A DNA stretch of 34,113 nucleotides from an uncultured Clostridia bacterium (GCA_944382925.1 CALWNX010000088.1:1-34113), one strand, 5' to 3'; numbered from the stretch's first letter, positions 1 to 10,984 are shown. Translations and numbers: made by a program. Notes: generated by a model from the sequence alone, not told the origin.

Positions 1-367
1 GCTAAATTGTAAGATCAGGATGTTTTAGCAGGGGTAACCCCTGCTACAGGAAGAAAAACGCTCAGATTAGCAGGGGCAGCCCCTGCCAGATGATCATTTT
101 TAATAAAATTAGCAGGGGCGCCTGCGAATGGAAAACGCGCGCGAGTCTCTCATTGTTCTTTTGAAACACAGTTTAAGAGAATATCAGCGACTTCAGCAGG
201 CGAAGCGACCATTGCCCAGAAATTTTACTCCTGCCGGCAGAGGCAAAAAACGCAATCTGGCAGGGGCTACCCCTGCCATATTCGGCAAAAATAAAACTTT
301 AGCAGGGTCCCGCCCCTGCCGAATTCAACAAAAAGAACGCTCTGGCAGGAGTAGCCCCTGCCAGAGC
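1..367. repeat. Phased array of 21-bp GC palindromes (42-bp period)
   Basis: Copies of a 21-bp inverted repeat start at 26, 68, 110 (5 bp shorter), 258, 300 and 343. Their arms are of the type tagcagggg/cccctgcta or tggcagggg/cccctgcca around a 3-5 nt loop. Copies are separated by 21-nt A-rich spacers, so the unit is about 42 bp. The first four bases of the window (gcta) sit exactly where the end of a preceding copy would fall, so the array probably continues to the left. Arm differences are often compensated (A to G in one arm, T to C in the other). A scrambled fragment lies at 228-243. Read on the minus strand, each hairpin is followed by a T-rich spacer, like a row of intrinsic terminators. 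An 86-codon ORF that runs through here (128-388) looks like an artefact of the repeats. Confidence 0.8.
329..367 (-). terminator. Intrinsic terminator of the NUDIX gene, built from a palindromic repeat copy
   Basis: An 11-bp stem (339-349 with 357-367, arm gctctggcagg) lies 12 bp beyond the NUDIX stop codon. On the minus strand it is followed by gttctttttgtt. It is the last copy of the repeat array with its arms lengthened by outer base pairs. Confidence 0.7.
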
Positions 368-379
368 GCAGGATTTCCA

Positions 380-1045
380 TCAATTTGAGCAGGAGCCATC
401 CGCCTCAGCGCACAGCTCCTGTACCAGCCAGCGCACGATCCTGGCCGTCATGCCCCAGATCACGCGGTCCTGCCAGCGGTAGACCGGGAGGATGTTCTTG
501 CTTTTGCGCCATCTGTAGCCGCGGGAAACCCCCGCCTCCTCGAACGGGAAGGAGCTGACGTCCGTGACGATGTCAGCCTCGTACACGCGCGGCGGATTCT
601 GCACGAAGAAATCAAGCGGCACCGTAAAGAGCTCCGCAACCTCGCTCTCGTCCGGCCGGGCCTGCGAAAGCGCTGCGGCGGGAAGCTCCGCCACAAAAGT
701 GTACAGCGTGTAATCGGCAAAGCCATACAGGGTATCGAATTGTCCCAGCACGTCAAGGCTGCTTGCGGCGATGCCGGTCTCCTCCGCAAATTCGCGCAGG
801 GCGCACTCAAGCGGCGTCTCGCCTTCTTCGATTTTGCCGCCCGGAAAGCAGATGTCGCCCGGCTGGTGCCTGAGCCGGCTCGAGCGCACCTCGAAGAGAA
901 GCGAAAGCTCGCCGCCATCGCCGCGGCACAGCGGAATCATCACACTGAAAAAGCTGTGTCTGCCGAGCGGACGCGGACTGCGCCCCCGCAGTCTGTCTGC
1001 GATCCGGCTGATGCTAATATCGATGTTCTTTGTCGTCTCTTTCAT
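380..1045 (-). CDS. NUDIX hydrolase, CoA pyrophosphatase (NudL)-like
   Basis: This 221-residue protein probably hydrolyses a nucleoside-diphosphate-linked substrate in the cytosol; coenzyme A or its derivatives are the best guess. A complete Nudix box spans residues 70-92: the opening G70 is followed by GETPLE, then REFAEETGI, which supplies the metal-binding glutamates. Just before it, residues 54-71 (RSSRLRH, then GDICFPGGK) resemble the extra signature of the CoA pyrophosphatase subfamily. The start is the ATG at 1043-1045; its ribosome-binding site is poor. It lies downstream of a P-loop protein gene but behind that gene's terminator, and three 16-bp tandem repeats occupy the space where a promoter would be expected. 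Substrate specificity is inferred from the motif only. Confidence 0.85.
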   Translation of the reverse strand: MKETTKNIDISISRIADRLRGRSPRPLGRHSFFSVMIPLCRGDGGELSLLFEVRSSRLRHQPGDICFPGGKIEEGETPLECALREFAEETGIAASSLDVLGQFDTLYGFADYTLYTFVAELPAAALSQARPDESEVAELFTVPLDFFVQNPPRVYEADIVTDVSSFPFEEAGVSRGYRWRKSKNILPVYRWQDRVIWGMTARIVRWLVQELCAEADGSCSN

Positions 1046-1048
1046 ATG

Positions 1049-1096
1049 CTATCACAGGAATGTACTATCACAGGAATATGCTCTCACAGGAAAACA
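1049..1096. repeat. Three tandem 16-bp repeats upstream of the NUDIX gene
   Basis: Three adjacent 16-bp units (1049-1064, 1065-1080, 1081-1096) share the core tcacaggaa. They begin 3 bp upstream of the NUDIX start codon and end next to the terminator of the neighbouring gene. Read on the minus strand each contains cctgtgata or cctgtgaga. They occupy the leader of the NUDIX mRNA. Confidence 0.8.
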
Positions 1097-1120
1097 CGAG
1101 GCGGTGTCTGACACCGCCTC
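1091..1120 (-). terminator. Terminator after the small P-loop gene
   Basis: A near-perfect palindrome (gaggcggtgtc at 1098-1108 with gacaccgcctc at 1110-1120) lies 38 bp past the stop codon of the P-loop gene. On the minus strand it is followed by gtgtttt, a short U tract. Confidence 0.65.
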
Positions 1121-1158
1121 ACATATAATATTACAAAGCAAATTTATTTTGAGATCGA

Positions 1159-1581
1159 TCAGTTGAGGATCTCGCAGTCGTCGAAATTAACTCCAATCAT
1201 CTCTTCTTTCTCGGCGCTGAGGCTTACGACGAAGTCCATGCCGTAATCCTTGGAGATGCTCTTGAGTCTCTCCACGAACTCCGGCAGATCGCCAAGAGAG
1301 AAGTCAGCATGCTTGAGGATGCTGTCTATGTAGATGGTCTCAATGTCGTGATCCGAGCTGATGATACCGTACAGGAAACCGATGTACTCGTCGCTGTTGG
1401 TGATATGCTCAAAATCTTCCATGCAGATAACTCTGATTCTATATTTCAGATCGTACATCAATCTGTGATTCTTATTGATAAAGATGATGCTGCCCTTGCT
1501 CCGCTCTACGGATTCGTTGGCCAGATCGATCATCTGCTTGGTCTTGCCGCTGCCTTTGTGTCCCACTAATAATTTAACCAT
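1159..1581 (-). CDS. Small P-loop NTPase-like protein of unknown function
   Basis: This 140-residue protein begins with a textbook Walker A loop, GHKGSGKT, at residues 7-14. A hydrophobic strand ending in Asp (ETIYIDS) could be the Walker B. No helicase, kinase or AAA+ signature follows, and I cannot assign a substrate. The ATG at 1579-1581 has a strong ribosome-binding site (caggagg, 1591-1597 on the opposite strand). It is a stand-alone transcription unit with its own promoter (1637-1665) and terminator (1091-1120). The size suggests a minimal nucleotide-binding core, possibly acting with an unlinked partner. Codon use resembles its neighbours slightly less: the gene is more AT-rich than the flanking genes. 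Confidence 0.7.
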   Translation of the reverse strand: MVKLLVGHKGSGKTKQMIDLANESVERSKGSIIFINKNHRLMYDLKYRIRVICMEDFEHITNSDEYIGFLYGIISSDHDIETIYIDSILKHADFSLGDLPEFVERLKSISKDYGMDFVVSLSAEKEEMIGVNFDDCEILN

Positions 1582-1636
1582 GGTTATCGCCTCCTGAATA
1601 AATTTTGCTTAGCTTGTATTCAATATTCTTTTTTGT

Positions 1637-1665
1637 ATTATACAATAACCACCGGCGCTTTTCAA
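1637..1665 (-). promoter_or_regulatory. Sigma-A-type promoter of the P-loop gene
   Basis: On the minus strand the -35 TTGAAA (1660-1665) and the -10 TATAAT (1637-1642) are separated by 17 bp. Transcription would start near 1630, about 50 nt before the start codon. Confidence 0.7.
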
Positions 1666-1672
1666 TGGGAAA

Positions 1673-2731
1673 TTATTTTTTTGCCCCGTCTTTATGCGCG
1701 GAAGCCGAAAGCCTGAGCTGGCCGCAGGCTCCGTCTATATCGGCGCCCATCTCGCGCCTGATAGTCGCCGGCACGCCGTGACTTTCAAGATAAGCGCGAA
1801 ACTCTGCGGCCGTGCGCCCCTCCGCCGCCACAAGCCCAGTTTCCTCCACCCTGTTGAGCGGAATGAGGTTGACGTGGCAGAGCATGCCGGAAAGCAGCGA
1901 GGCCAGCTTTTGCGCACAGGCCGGCGAGTCGTTGACGCCCCGCACCAGCGTGTATTCAAAGGTCACGCGCCTCGAGGTCAGCTCGCAGTAACGGCGGCAG
2001 GCCGGAATCAGCACCGCCAGCGGATACTTGCGGTTGACCGGCATCATGCGGCTCCTGATCTCATCGCTGGGCGCATGAAGGGAAATCGCCAGATTGACCT
2101 GCGGAAAATCGCGCGCAAAGCGTTCGATCACCGGCGCCAGCCCGCAGGTGGAAACGGTGATGCTGCGCATGCCGAGATTGCGCCCGGCTTTATCGTTCAT
2201 GTTGCGGATAAAGGCGGCCAGATTGTCATAGTTATCGAACGGCTCGCCCGTGCCCATGACCACGATGTGGTTAACCGTCTGCCCGCTTTCACGCTCCACA
2301 GCCAGAAGCTGCTCGGCCATTTCTCCGGCGGTAAGCCCGCGCGCCAGGCCGCCGATCGCCGAGGCGCAGAAGGCGCAGCCCATGCGGCAGCCGGCCTGCG
2401 AAGAAACGCAGACCGTGTTGCCGTACTTGTATTTCATCAGCACGCTCTCGATGGCGTTGCCGTCCGTCAGACGGAAGAGATACTTGCGCGTGCCGTCAAG
2501 GCGCGATATTTGTACGCGTTCAGGTTCGAGCACGCCCGCGTGGCAGCCGGCTTCCTTGAGCTTTTCGCGCAGGGCCAGGGAAAGATTGGTCATTTCGTCG
2601 ATGCTGCGCGCGCTTTCGCCGCCGCTGCGGTAGAGCCAGGAATATATCTGTCCGGCCCGAAACGGCTTTTCGCCCAGGGCAGCAAGCAGCTCTTTTAGTT
2701 CATGCAGTTGCAGATCCTTAAGATTTTTCAT
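1673..2731 (-). CDS. rlmN: Dual-specificity 23S rRNA/tRNA adenine-C2 methyltransferase RlmN
   Basis: RlmN is a radical SAM enzyme that makes 2-methyladenosine at 23S rRNA A2503 and, in some bacteria, at tRNA A37. The 352-residue length fits the family. The radical SAM cluster motif CxxxCxxC is C115, C119 and C122. The two mechanistic cysteines are also present: C108 in TVCVSSQAG, and C336 in the GACGQL tail. The ATG at 2729-2731 overlaps the stop codon of the upstream ABC transporter gene by one base (TGATG), so the gene is almost certainly translated from the ABC operon mRNA. Linkage to a MacB-like exporter pair is not the usual rlmN context in clostridia. I see no clear terminator between its stop codon and the promoter of the next gene. 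Confidence 0.95.
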   Translation of the reverse strand: MKNLKDLQLHELKELLAALGEKPFRAGQIYSWLYRSGGESARSIDEMTNLSLALREKLKEAGCHAGVLEPERVQISRLDGTRKYLFRLTDGNAIESVLMKYKYGNTVCVSSQAGCRMGCAFCASAIGGLARGLTAGEMAEQLLAVERESGQTVNHIVVMGTGEPFDNYDNLAAFIRNMNDKAGRNLGMRSITVSTCGLAPVIERFARDFPQVNLAISLHAPSDEIRSRMMPVNRKYPLAVLIPACRRYCELTSRRVTFEYTLVRGVNDSPACAQKLASLLSGMLCHVNLIPLNRVEETGLVAAEGRTAAEFRAYLESHGVPATIRREMGADIDGACGQLRLSASAHKDGAKK

Positions 2732-5163
2732 CAGTCCACATCGTACCTGGCCAAAATAGCGGCCGGGGTTTTTCTCATCGTGTTAAAAACAGGTATCAGT
2801 CCCACCGCCGCGTTGAAGGCGTAGACGATGACGATCGCCCCGCCTACGACCAGCGGATTCAGCGCGAAGCTGGCGGTGAGAAATTCGATCTGACACAGGT
2901 GATATAATATATATGACATCACGGCTATGCCCGCCAGGCTGCTGACCGTGGTGATGGCAAAGATCTCGCCGAGGAACATCTTATATATGTCTGTCTTCTT
3001 GACGCCGATCGCCCGGTAAATGCCGATCTCCTTGATGCGCGAAAGGAAGGACGAGCGCGTCATCAGCAGGATTTCGATCAGGGAAATGGCCAGCACCACC
3101 AGGCCGGCGGCAACCGCGCTCCTGACAGAAGTGCTCCGCTCGTTCAGATAAGCCTCACGCTCGCTCTCATAAGCGGAGACGGCCTCAAAGTTTTCTTCCT
3201 TCAGTCCGGCTGCGGCGGCAGCGGCATCTTTCGGCGCGACCGTAAAGCCTTTGGCCTCTTCAAGTATAGCATACTTGATTGTCTGCTCGCTGACAAGCAA
3301 AACCTGCACGTTGTCAGGGCTTTCGTAGTAGCCCGAAACCTTCAGCCTGTGTCCGGCCACCTTATCCTCAAGCTCGCTGCCCAGCGGGTGCTCGGCGGCT
3401 TCTGCGCGCGGAATCAGGACCTCGTATAACTCCTGCGGCAGCTCGCCGCCTGCGAGCGTGTATGCGCCCGCATAAGTGCGGTAGTCGTACATGTTTTTCC
3501 CTGCTTCTTCATATATGTCCTGATAAACGTCTTCATCGGCAAGGCTGGCATAGATCATATCCGTAAACAGGGCCGGGTCAGCATAGATGAGCGGCTGCGT
3601 CTTGTCCGTGATGCCGACGATGGTAAAATCGCGCATCCCGTCCAGCCTGAGCGTCTGCCCCAGCATCTGCTCCGCGCTGTCGATTCCCACCTGCACAGTC
3701 TGATTGCCGGCCAGCAGCCTCTGAAGCGAAAGCAGATCTACTACCAGCTCATACTGGTTCTGCGGCAGGCGGCCGTAGATCAGCTCCTCTTCGCTCAGAT
3801 CGGCAACATCGGTCAGGTCGCCGCTGACGTAATCGCAGGCGTTTTGCGTCTGATAGTAAAAATCAAGATCGAAGCGCAGCCTCACCTGCGCCGAGCCCGG
3901 AAACAAATGCGAAACGGAAGCGAGCTTTTCGCAGCGTTCGTAAGAAGCGATGTCCACCTTCAGCGCTTCGACTGCAAGATAGTCCCGGTTGCCGCCGATA
4001 AAGTCTTCATCCCTAACGTCGAGGGCCGCATAGATGCTGCTGAGAGCATAGGTGATGAACACGCCCGCCAGCAGAAAGCCGGCCAGCAGCAGCTTTTTCA
4101 TCAGCGGGTATGAGGCTATCTTGCGAAAGCCTCTGATCAGGGACGGGCCCAGGCCGATGATCGAGCTGTAGCGCTCCTTGAGCGAGGTGTCCGCCACCTG
4201 GTCGAAATCGAAGCGATAGTCCTCGTACAAGCTCTTGTCGATCTCCCGGTAATGATCGTCGACGAATTCGAGCGCCGAATTCTGATCGACCACCTCGACG
4301 CGCCGCTCGTCGCAGGACTTGATATATATGTTGCCATTTTTGACTACGATCGTGACCGCGGCCTTGTCATCCTCGCCGCCGTAAAAATCGACCTTGACCG
4401 AAGCGCCCGCCGCCTGCTCGTGCTTGGCAAAATCGCGCAGATAAAGCTTGTTGTCGAGGCGGTAATCGAGGTTGTCGTCCGTCCTGTTCTCGTAATCGGC
4501 TGTCACGCGGCCATCCTTAAGCTCGATCACGCGCGAAGCGTAGAAGCGCGCCAGCTCCGTCTCGTGCGTCACCAGCACCACCAGCCGGTCGCGGGAGATC
4601 GCCTTGATGATGTTCATGATCTCGATCGTGTTGGCGCTGTCGAGATTGCCGGTCGGCTCGTCGGCGATGATGATGCGCGGATTCTTCACCAGCGCCCGGG
4701 CAATGCCCACTCGCTGACGCTCGCCGCCTGAGAGCATATCCGCCAGGCGGTTGCGGTAGCGATAAAGGCCCAGCCTTTCGAGGATATAATCGCAGCGCTT
4801 CTTGATCTCAGCTTCATCGCGCACACCGATCATCTTCAGCACCATGGCCACGTTTTCGTAGACGGTCATGCTGTCAACAAGCTTGTAATCCTGAAATATA
4901 TAGCCGATATTGAGATTGCGCAGCTCGTCGACCCGCGCAGCGCGCCGTCCCGTCAGCTTCCGGTCGTCGATAAAGATGGCGCCGCTGTCTATGCGGTCCA
5001 GTCCGCCGATGGCGTTAAGCAGCGTGGTCTTGCCCGAGCCCGAAGGCCCCAGCAGCGCTACCAGGCCGGTATCGGCCAGCTCCAGAGTAGTATCGTTGAT
5101 CACATGGATCTGATTTTTCTTTCCCCGGTTGAAAAATTTGTTTACCTTCTCAAGCCTGATCAT
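2731..5163 (-). CDS. MacB-like ABC transporter, fused ATPase and FtsX-type permease (distal gene of pair)
   Basis: This 810-residue half-transporter has an N-terminal ATPase: Walker A GPSGSGKT at 39-46, Q-loop near 90, signature LSGGERQ at 144-150, Walker B ending D168-E169, and switch His200. A linker of about 110 residues leads to a first membrane helix near 350-375. A large extracytoplasmic domain of about 300 residues follows, then three C-terminal helices, as in MacB. The best guess is a mechanotransmission-type exporter or remover of a lipid, peptide or antibiotic, not an importer. It lies 3 bp after the first ABC gene, whose last codons supply its ribosome-binding site (agaggagg), and it overlaps rlmN by one base. 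The substrate is unknown. The pair may form a heterodimer. Confidence 0.85.
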   Translation of the reverse strand: MIRLEKVNKFFNRGKKNQIHVINDTTLELADTGLVALLGPSGSGKTTLLNAIGGLDRIDSGAIFIDDRKLTGRRAARVDELRNLNIGYIFQDYKLVDSMTVYENVAMVLKMIGVRDEAEIKKRCDYILERLGLYRYRNRLADMLSGGERQRVGIARALVKNPRIIIADEPTGNLDSANTIEIMNIIKAISRDRLVVLVTHETELARFYASRVIELKDGRVTADYENRTDDNLDYRLDNKLYLRDFAKHEQAAGASVKVDFYGGEDDKAAVTIVVKNGNIYIKSCDERRVEVVDQNSALEFVDDHYREIDKSLYEDYRFDFDQVADTSLKERYSSIIGLGPSLIRGFRKIASYPLMKKLLLAGFLLAGVFITYALSSIYAALDVRDEDFIGGNRDYLAVEALKVDIASYERCEKLASVSHLFPGSAQVRLRFDLDFYYQTQNACDYVSGDLTDVADLSEEELIYGRLPQNQYELVVDLLSLQRLLAGNQTVQVGIDSAEQMLGQTLRLDGMRDFTIVGITDKTQPLIYADPALFTDMIYASLADEDVYQDIYEEAGKNMYDYRTYAGAYTLAGGELPQELYEVLIPRAEAAEHPLGSELEDKVAGHRLKVSGYYESPDNVQVLLVSEQTIKYAILEEAKGFTVAPKDAAAAAAGLKEENFEAVSAYESEREAYLNERSTSVRSAVAAGLVVLAISLIEILLMTRSSFLSRIKEIGIYRAIGVKKTDIYKMFLGEIFAITTVSSLAGIAVMSYILYHLCQIEFLTASFALNPLVVGGAIVIVYAFNAAVGLIPVFNTMRKTPAAILARYDVD

Positions 5164-5166
5164 CTG

Positions 5167-7404
5167 CTACGCCTCCTCTCTGTAGGTATTCATCACCGAA
5201 TCGCGGAAAAGCTTGCGAGCGAAGCGGTGCGAGATCAGATACGACATCGCCAGAATGATCGCATAGATCAGCGCGTAATCCCCCGCGCCCAGATAGGTCG
5301 CCATCTCGCAGAGAGACTCTTGCGTGATCACGCCGGCAGAGGCCAGCAGCATCACCGCCATGAACAGCGCATAGGCAAGCGTCGCCGTCAGCATCAGCTC
5401 GATGTCCAAAAGCAGTTTGGAAATGCGGCGCGAGGCCCCCAGCATGCGCAGCGTCGTGTAATAGGCGTTGCGCGACTTGAGCACGATGCGGATGATAAAA
5501 TACGAAATAAAGAAAAGCGTGATGACCAAAAGCGCCAGCATGAAGGTCTTGAGCAGATTGATCATCTGCACGAGCTCGCCGCCGTCCCGGTTGAGAGCCT
5601 CCCGCATCGGCAGTGCCGTAAAGCCCAGCTTCTCAAGCGCGGAGGCCGTCTCGTCGAGCTTGTGCACATCCTTTACGTACACAGAGCTCTGAAAGAAGCC
5701 CTTGTCGACCAGCGCCTCATATTCACTGTCGTTGACGTAGATCGCTCCCTCGGCGGCCTGATTGTATTCAAGCCCCGTCAGCTCCCGGAAGTTAAACTTG
5801 TTGTAGGTCCTGCTGACGGTGAGGCTGAGCTGATCGTGGTTGTAGATGCTGTCCGCGCTGATCTCAAGCTCCTTGCCCACCGCCAGGCCGTCCTGCGTGT
5901 AGTCAGCCAGCATGCTGCTGACATAGGCCTCGCCGGCCGGAACCGCAGCGCACGGGGTCACGCGGAACATGGGATCATATGGCTCGGACTGATAGTACTG
6001 CCCCGCAAAGAGCGTGCGCACGTTGTTGTTTTCCATCGCCACCTTGTATCTGAGCTTGTCGAGCACCTCTTCGCCGGCGTAAAGGATGTCGCCGGAGCCT
6101 GCTTCCTCTGCCGGCAAAACGGCGATGCCCACGATCCTGAGCGGATCCTCGGTGATGAGATTGCCTTCGTCGTCGTAGCTTTCCAGATAGAAATCGCGCT
6201 CTAAAATCAGCGGAAGATTTTCCTCGCTCAGCGCATAATCGTTTTCCGTGCTCACCAGCACGATCTCGCCCTCGTTCTGCGGCAGACGTCCGGCCGCAAG
6301 CTCGCCGCGGAAATATTTAACGTCCTGAAAGCTTCCGTAGAAGAAGAACATGTAGTCCGCGTCCGTGACCGGCGTCGCATAGTCGACCAGCGTATCGTCG
6401 CGCACCACGCGCTCCACGTTGTTAAGCGCCTCGACAGCGGCAAACTCGTCTTCTGCGATCACCGAGCGGTCCTGCTTGTTGATGACTATGCGCTTATCGC
6501 TGGTGTCGGTAAAAAAGTCGCTGTAGCCATAGAGGCTCTCTTCGTAGGCCATCTTCTCAAAGGAAGAATATGTCCCCGCCACAGAAGAGACGACGAAGAG
6601 AAACACGGCCAGAATCAGCAGGAACTTGGCCGGAATGTTAAAGGCGTTGCGCGTCCCCAGCCTAAGGCGCCCGCCCGGCGTTATATCGCGGTAATGATGG
6701 CCGCTTTCGTTTTCCTCAGCCTGTGGCTTTTGCAGCGTCTTATCCTCGAGGATCTTGCCGTCGTGCATCTTGATCAGACGGGTGGCGTATTTTTCCACCT
6801 GCTCCAGATTGTGCGTGACCACGATCACCAGCTTGTCTTTGGCGATCTCGCTCAGAAGCTTCATGACCTCGCCGGCCGCCTTGCTGTCGAGGTTGCCCGT
6901 CGGCTCATCGGCGGTGATGATGGGCGTATCCTTGGCCAGCGCCCGGGCGATCGCCACCCACTGCTTCTGGCCGCCGGAAAGCGTGGCGCATTTGGTGCCG
7001 GCAAAATCCGCAAGCCCCACGCGCCTGATGATCTCCATCACCTTTCCGCGGACGTCCTTTCGCTTTTCCCCGCTTAGAAGCAGCGCCAGCTCCACGTTCT
7101 GATAGACCGTGTAGCTGTTGACCAGATTGAAATTCTGAAAGATATTGCCCACGTAGCGGCGCCTGTACTCCTCGAAGTCGGCTTCGTTGTAATGGCTGGT
7201 CTCCTGACCGTTTATATACATCTCGCCTTCCTCGTAGGTGTCAAGGCCCGACAGCACGTTGAGCAGGGTGGATTTGCCGCTGCCCGACTCGCCGGTGATG
7301 ACCACGAACTCTCCCAGGGAAAGCTTGAGGTTCACGCGCGAAAAGCCGCTGGCGATCACACCCTTGCTGTAATAAAACTTCGATACGTTTTTCAGCTCTA
7401 ACAT
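5167..7404 (-). CDS. MacB-like ABC transporter, fused ATPase and permease with altered signature motif
   Basis: This 745-residue half-transporter has the same architecture as its neighbour: ATPase (1-230), one membrane helix near 260-280, an extracytoplasmic domain of about 330 residues, and three C-terminal helices. Walker A is GESGSGKS (38-45), Walker B ends at D166-E167, and the switch residue is His198. The signature reads LSGGQKQW: Trp149 (codon tgg, plus-strand cca at 6958-6960) stands where nearly all ABC ATPases have Arg. The ATG at 7402-7404 follows an aagggg ribosome-binding site. It starts only about 40 bp beyond the ileS terminator, and I do not see a convincing separate promoter. 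It probably pairs with the 810-residue protein encoded next. Confidence 0.85.
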   Translation of the reverse strand: MLELKNVSKFYYSKGVIASGFSRVNLKLSLGEFVVITGESGSGKSTLLNVLSGLDTYEEGEMYINGQETSHYNEADFEEYRRRYVGNIFQNFNLVNSYTVYQNVELALLLSGEKRKDVRGKVMEIIRRVGLADFAGTKCATLSGGQKQWVAIARALAKDTPIITADEPTGNLDSKAAGEVMKLLSEIAKDKLVIVVTHNLEQVEKYATRLIKMHDGKILEDKTLQKPQAEENESGHHYRDITPGGRLRLGTRNAFNIPAKFLLILAVFLFVVSSVAGTYSSFEKMAYEESLYGYSDFFTDTSDKRIVINKQDRSVIAEDEFAAVEALNNVERVVRDDTLVDYATPVTDADYMFFFYGSFQDVKYFRGELAAGRLPQNEGEIVLVSTENDYALSEENLPLILERDFYLESYDDEGNLITEDPLRIVGIAVLPAEEAGSGDILYAGEEVLDKLRYKVAMENNNVRTLFAGQYYQSEPYDPMFRVTPCAAVPAGEAYVSSMLADYTQDGLAVGKELEISADSIYNHDQLSLTVSRTYNKFNFRELTGLEYNQAAEGAIYVNDSEYEALVDKGFFQSSVYVKDVHKLDETASALEKLGFTALPMREALNRDGGELVQMINLLKTFMLALLVITLFFISYFIIRIVLKSRNAYYTTLRMLGASRRISKLLLDIELMLTATLAYALFMAVMLLASAGVITQESLCEMATYLGAGDYALIYAIILAMSYLISHRFARKLFRDSVMNTYREEA

Positions 7405-7437
7405 ACAGTACCCCTTTTGAAATAAATCAATTCAACC

Positions 7438-7473
7438 TATAAAAGAAGTGTACCACATAGCGTGGTACACTTC
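7438..7473 (-). terminator. Intrinsic terminator of ileS
   Basis: A perfect 12-bp stem (gaagtgtaccac, 7445-7456, with 7462-7473) has a 5-nt loop. On the minus strand it is followed by ttttata. It lies 41 bp past the ileS stop codon. Confidence 0.85.
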
Positions 7474-7513
7474 AATACTCTGCTGCTATTTTTAACCTGC
7501 GCTTAAGAAATCC

Positions 7514-10636
<3,123 letters not shown>

Positions 10637-10663
10637 CGTTTTTTCTCTTGCTCCTCTCTTGAA

Positions 10664-10908
10664 TTAAAAAAGCGTCCCTAAATCGACATCTACATTTGTC
10701 GATTTAGGGACGATCATTTCATAACCGCGGTACCACCCTAGTTGCCAACGCCCTTACAGGATATGGCCTCTCATTAAGTGATCAGGCTCCGGAGTGATAT
10801 TTGCTTCTCAGGCCTCACCACCGCCCTCTCAGCCTCTGAGGCGGCTCTCTGTAAGGTTCTTACGCCCGGCTACTGGTTCCTTCAACGCCTTTTAAAGTAA
10901 AATTGTCC
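10664..10908 (-). promoter_or_regulatory. T-box riboswitch, isoleucine-specific, upstream of ileS
   Basis: The minus strand carries the conserved T-box sequence agggtggtaccgcgg (10725-10739), which pairs with the NCCA end of uncharged tRNA. A terminator follows: stem gtccctaaatcgac at 10674-10687 with 10698-10711, then a gctttttt tract. The long 5' stem I region contains ctgagaggcggt-like and atATCactccggagc elements. The likely specifier codon is AUC (Ile) at 10798-10796. This predicts read-through into ileS when uncharged tRNA-Ile accumulates. Confidence 0.92.
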
Positions 10909-10914
10909 TGTATT

Positions 10915-10943
10915 ATTTTACTTTGAAAGCGGCGAAAAGTCAA
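10915..10943 (-). promoter_or_regulatory. Promoter of the T-box/ileS transcript
   Basis: On the minus strand TTGACT (10938-10943) and TAAAAT (10915-10920) are 17 bp apart. Transcription would start near 10908 and run into the T-box leader. Confidence 0.8.
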
Positions 10944-10956
10944 GCATGAGTTTTGC

Positions 10957-10984
10957 TTGCAATAGTCTGTGTTTATGCTAAAAT
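10957..10984 (+). promoter_or_regulatory. Putative promoter toward the sigma-54 regulator gene
   Basis: On the plus strand TTGCAA (10957-10962) is followed 16 bp later by TAAAAT (10979-10984). An extended -10 TG (tgctaaaat) supports it. It is divergent from the ileS promoter and would drive the degenerate stretch and regulator downstream. Confidence 0.5.

Noticed and set aside
1-367. CRISPR array
   Set aside because: Repeats are degenerate 21-bp palindromes, spacers are only 21 nt and A-rich, and no cas gene is in view.
128-388. 86-codon plus-strand ORF
   Set aside because: It runs through the palindromic repeat array, overlaps the 3' end of the NUDIX gene and has no ribosome-binding site. 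Its apparent 14-residue periodicity is explained by the 42-bp DNA period.
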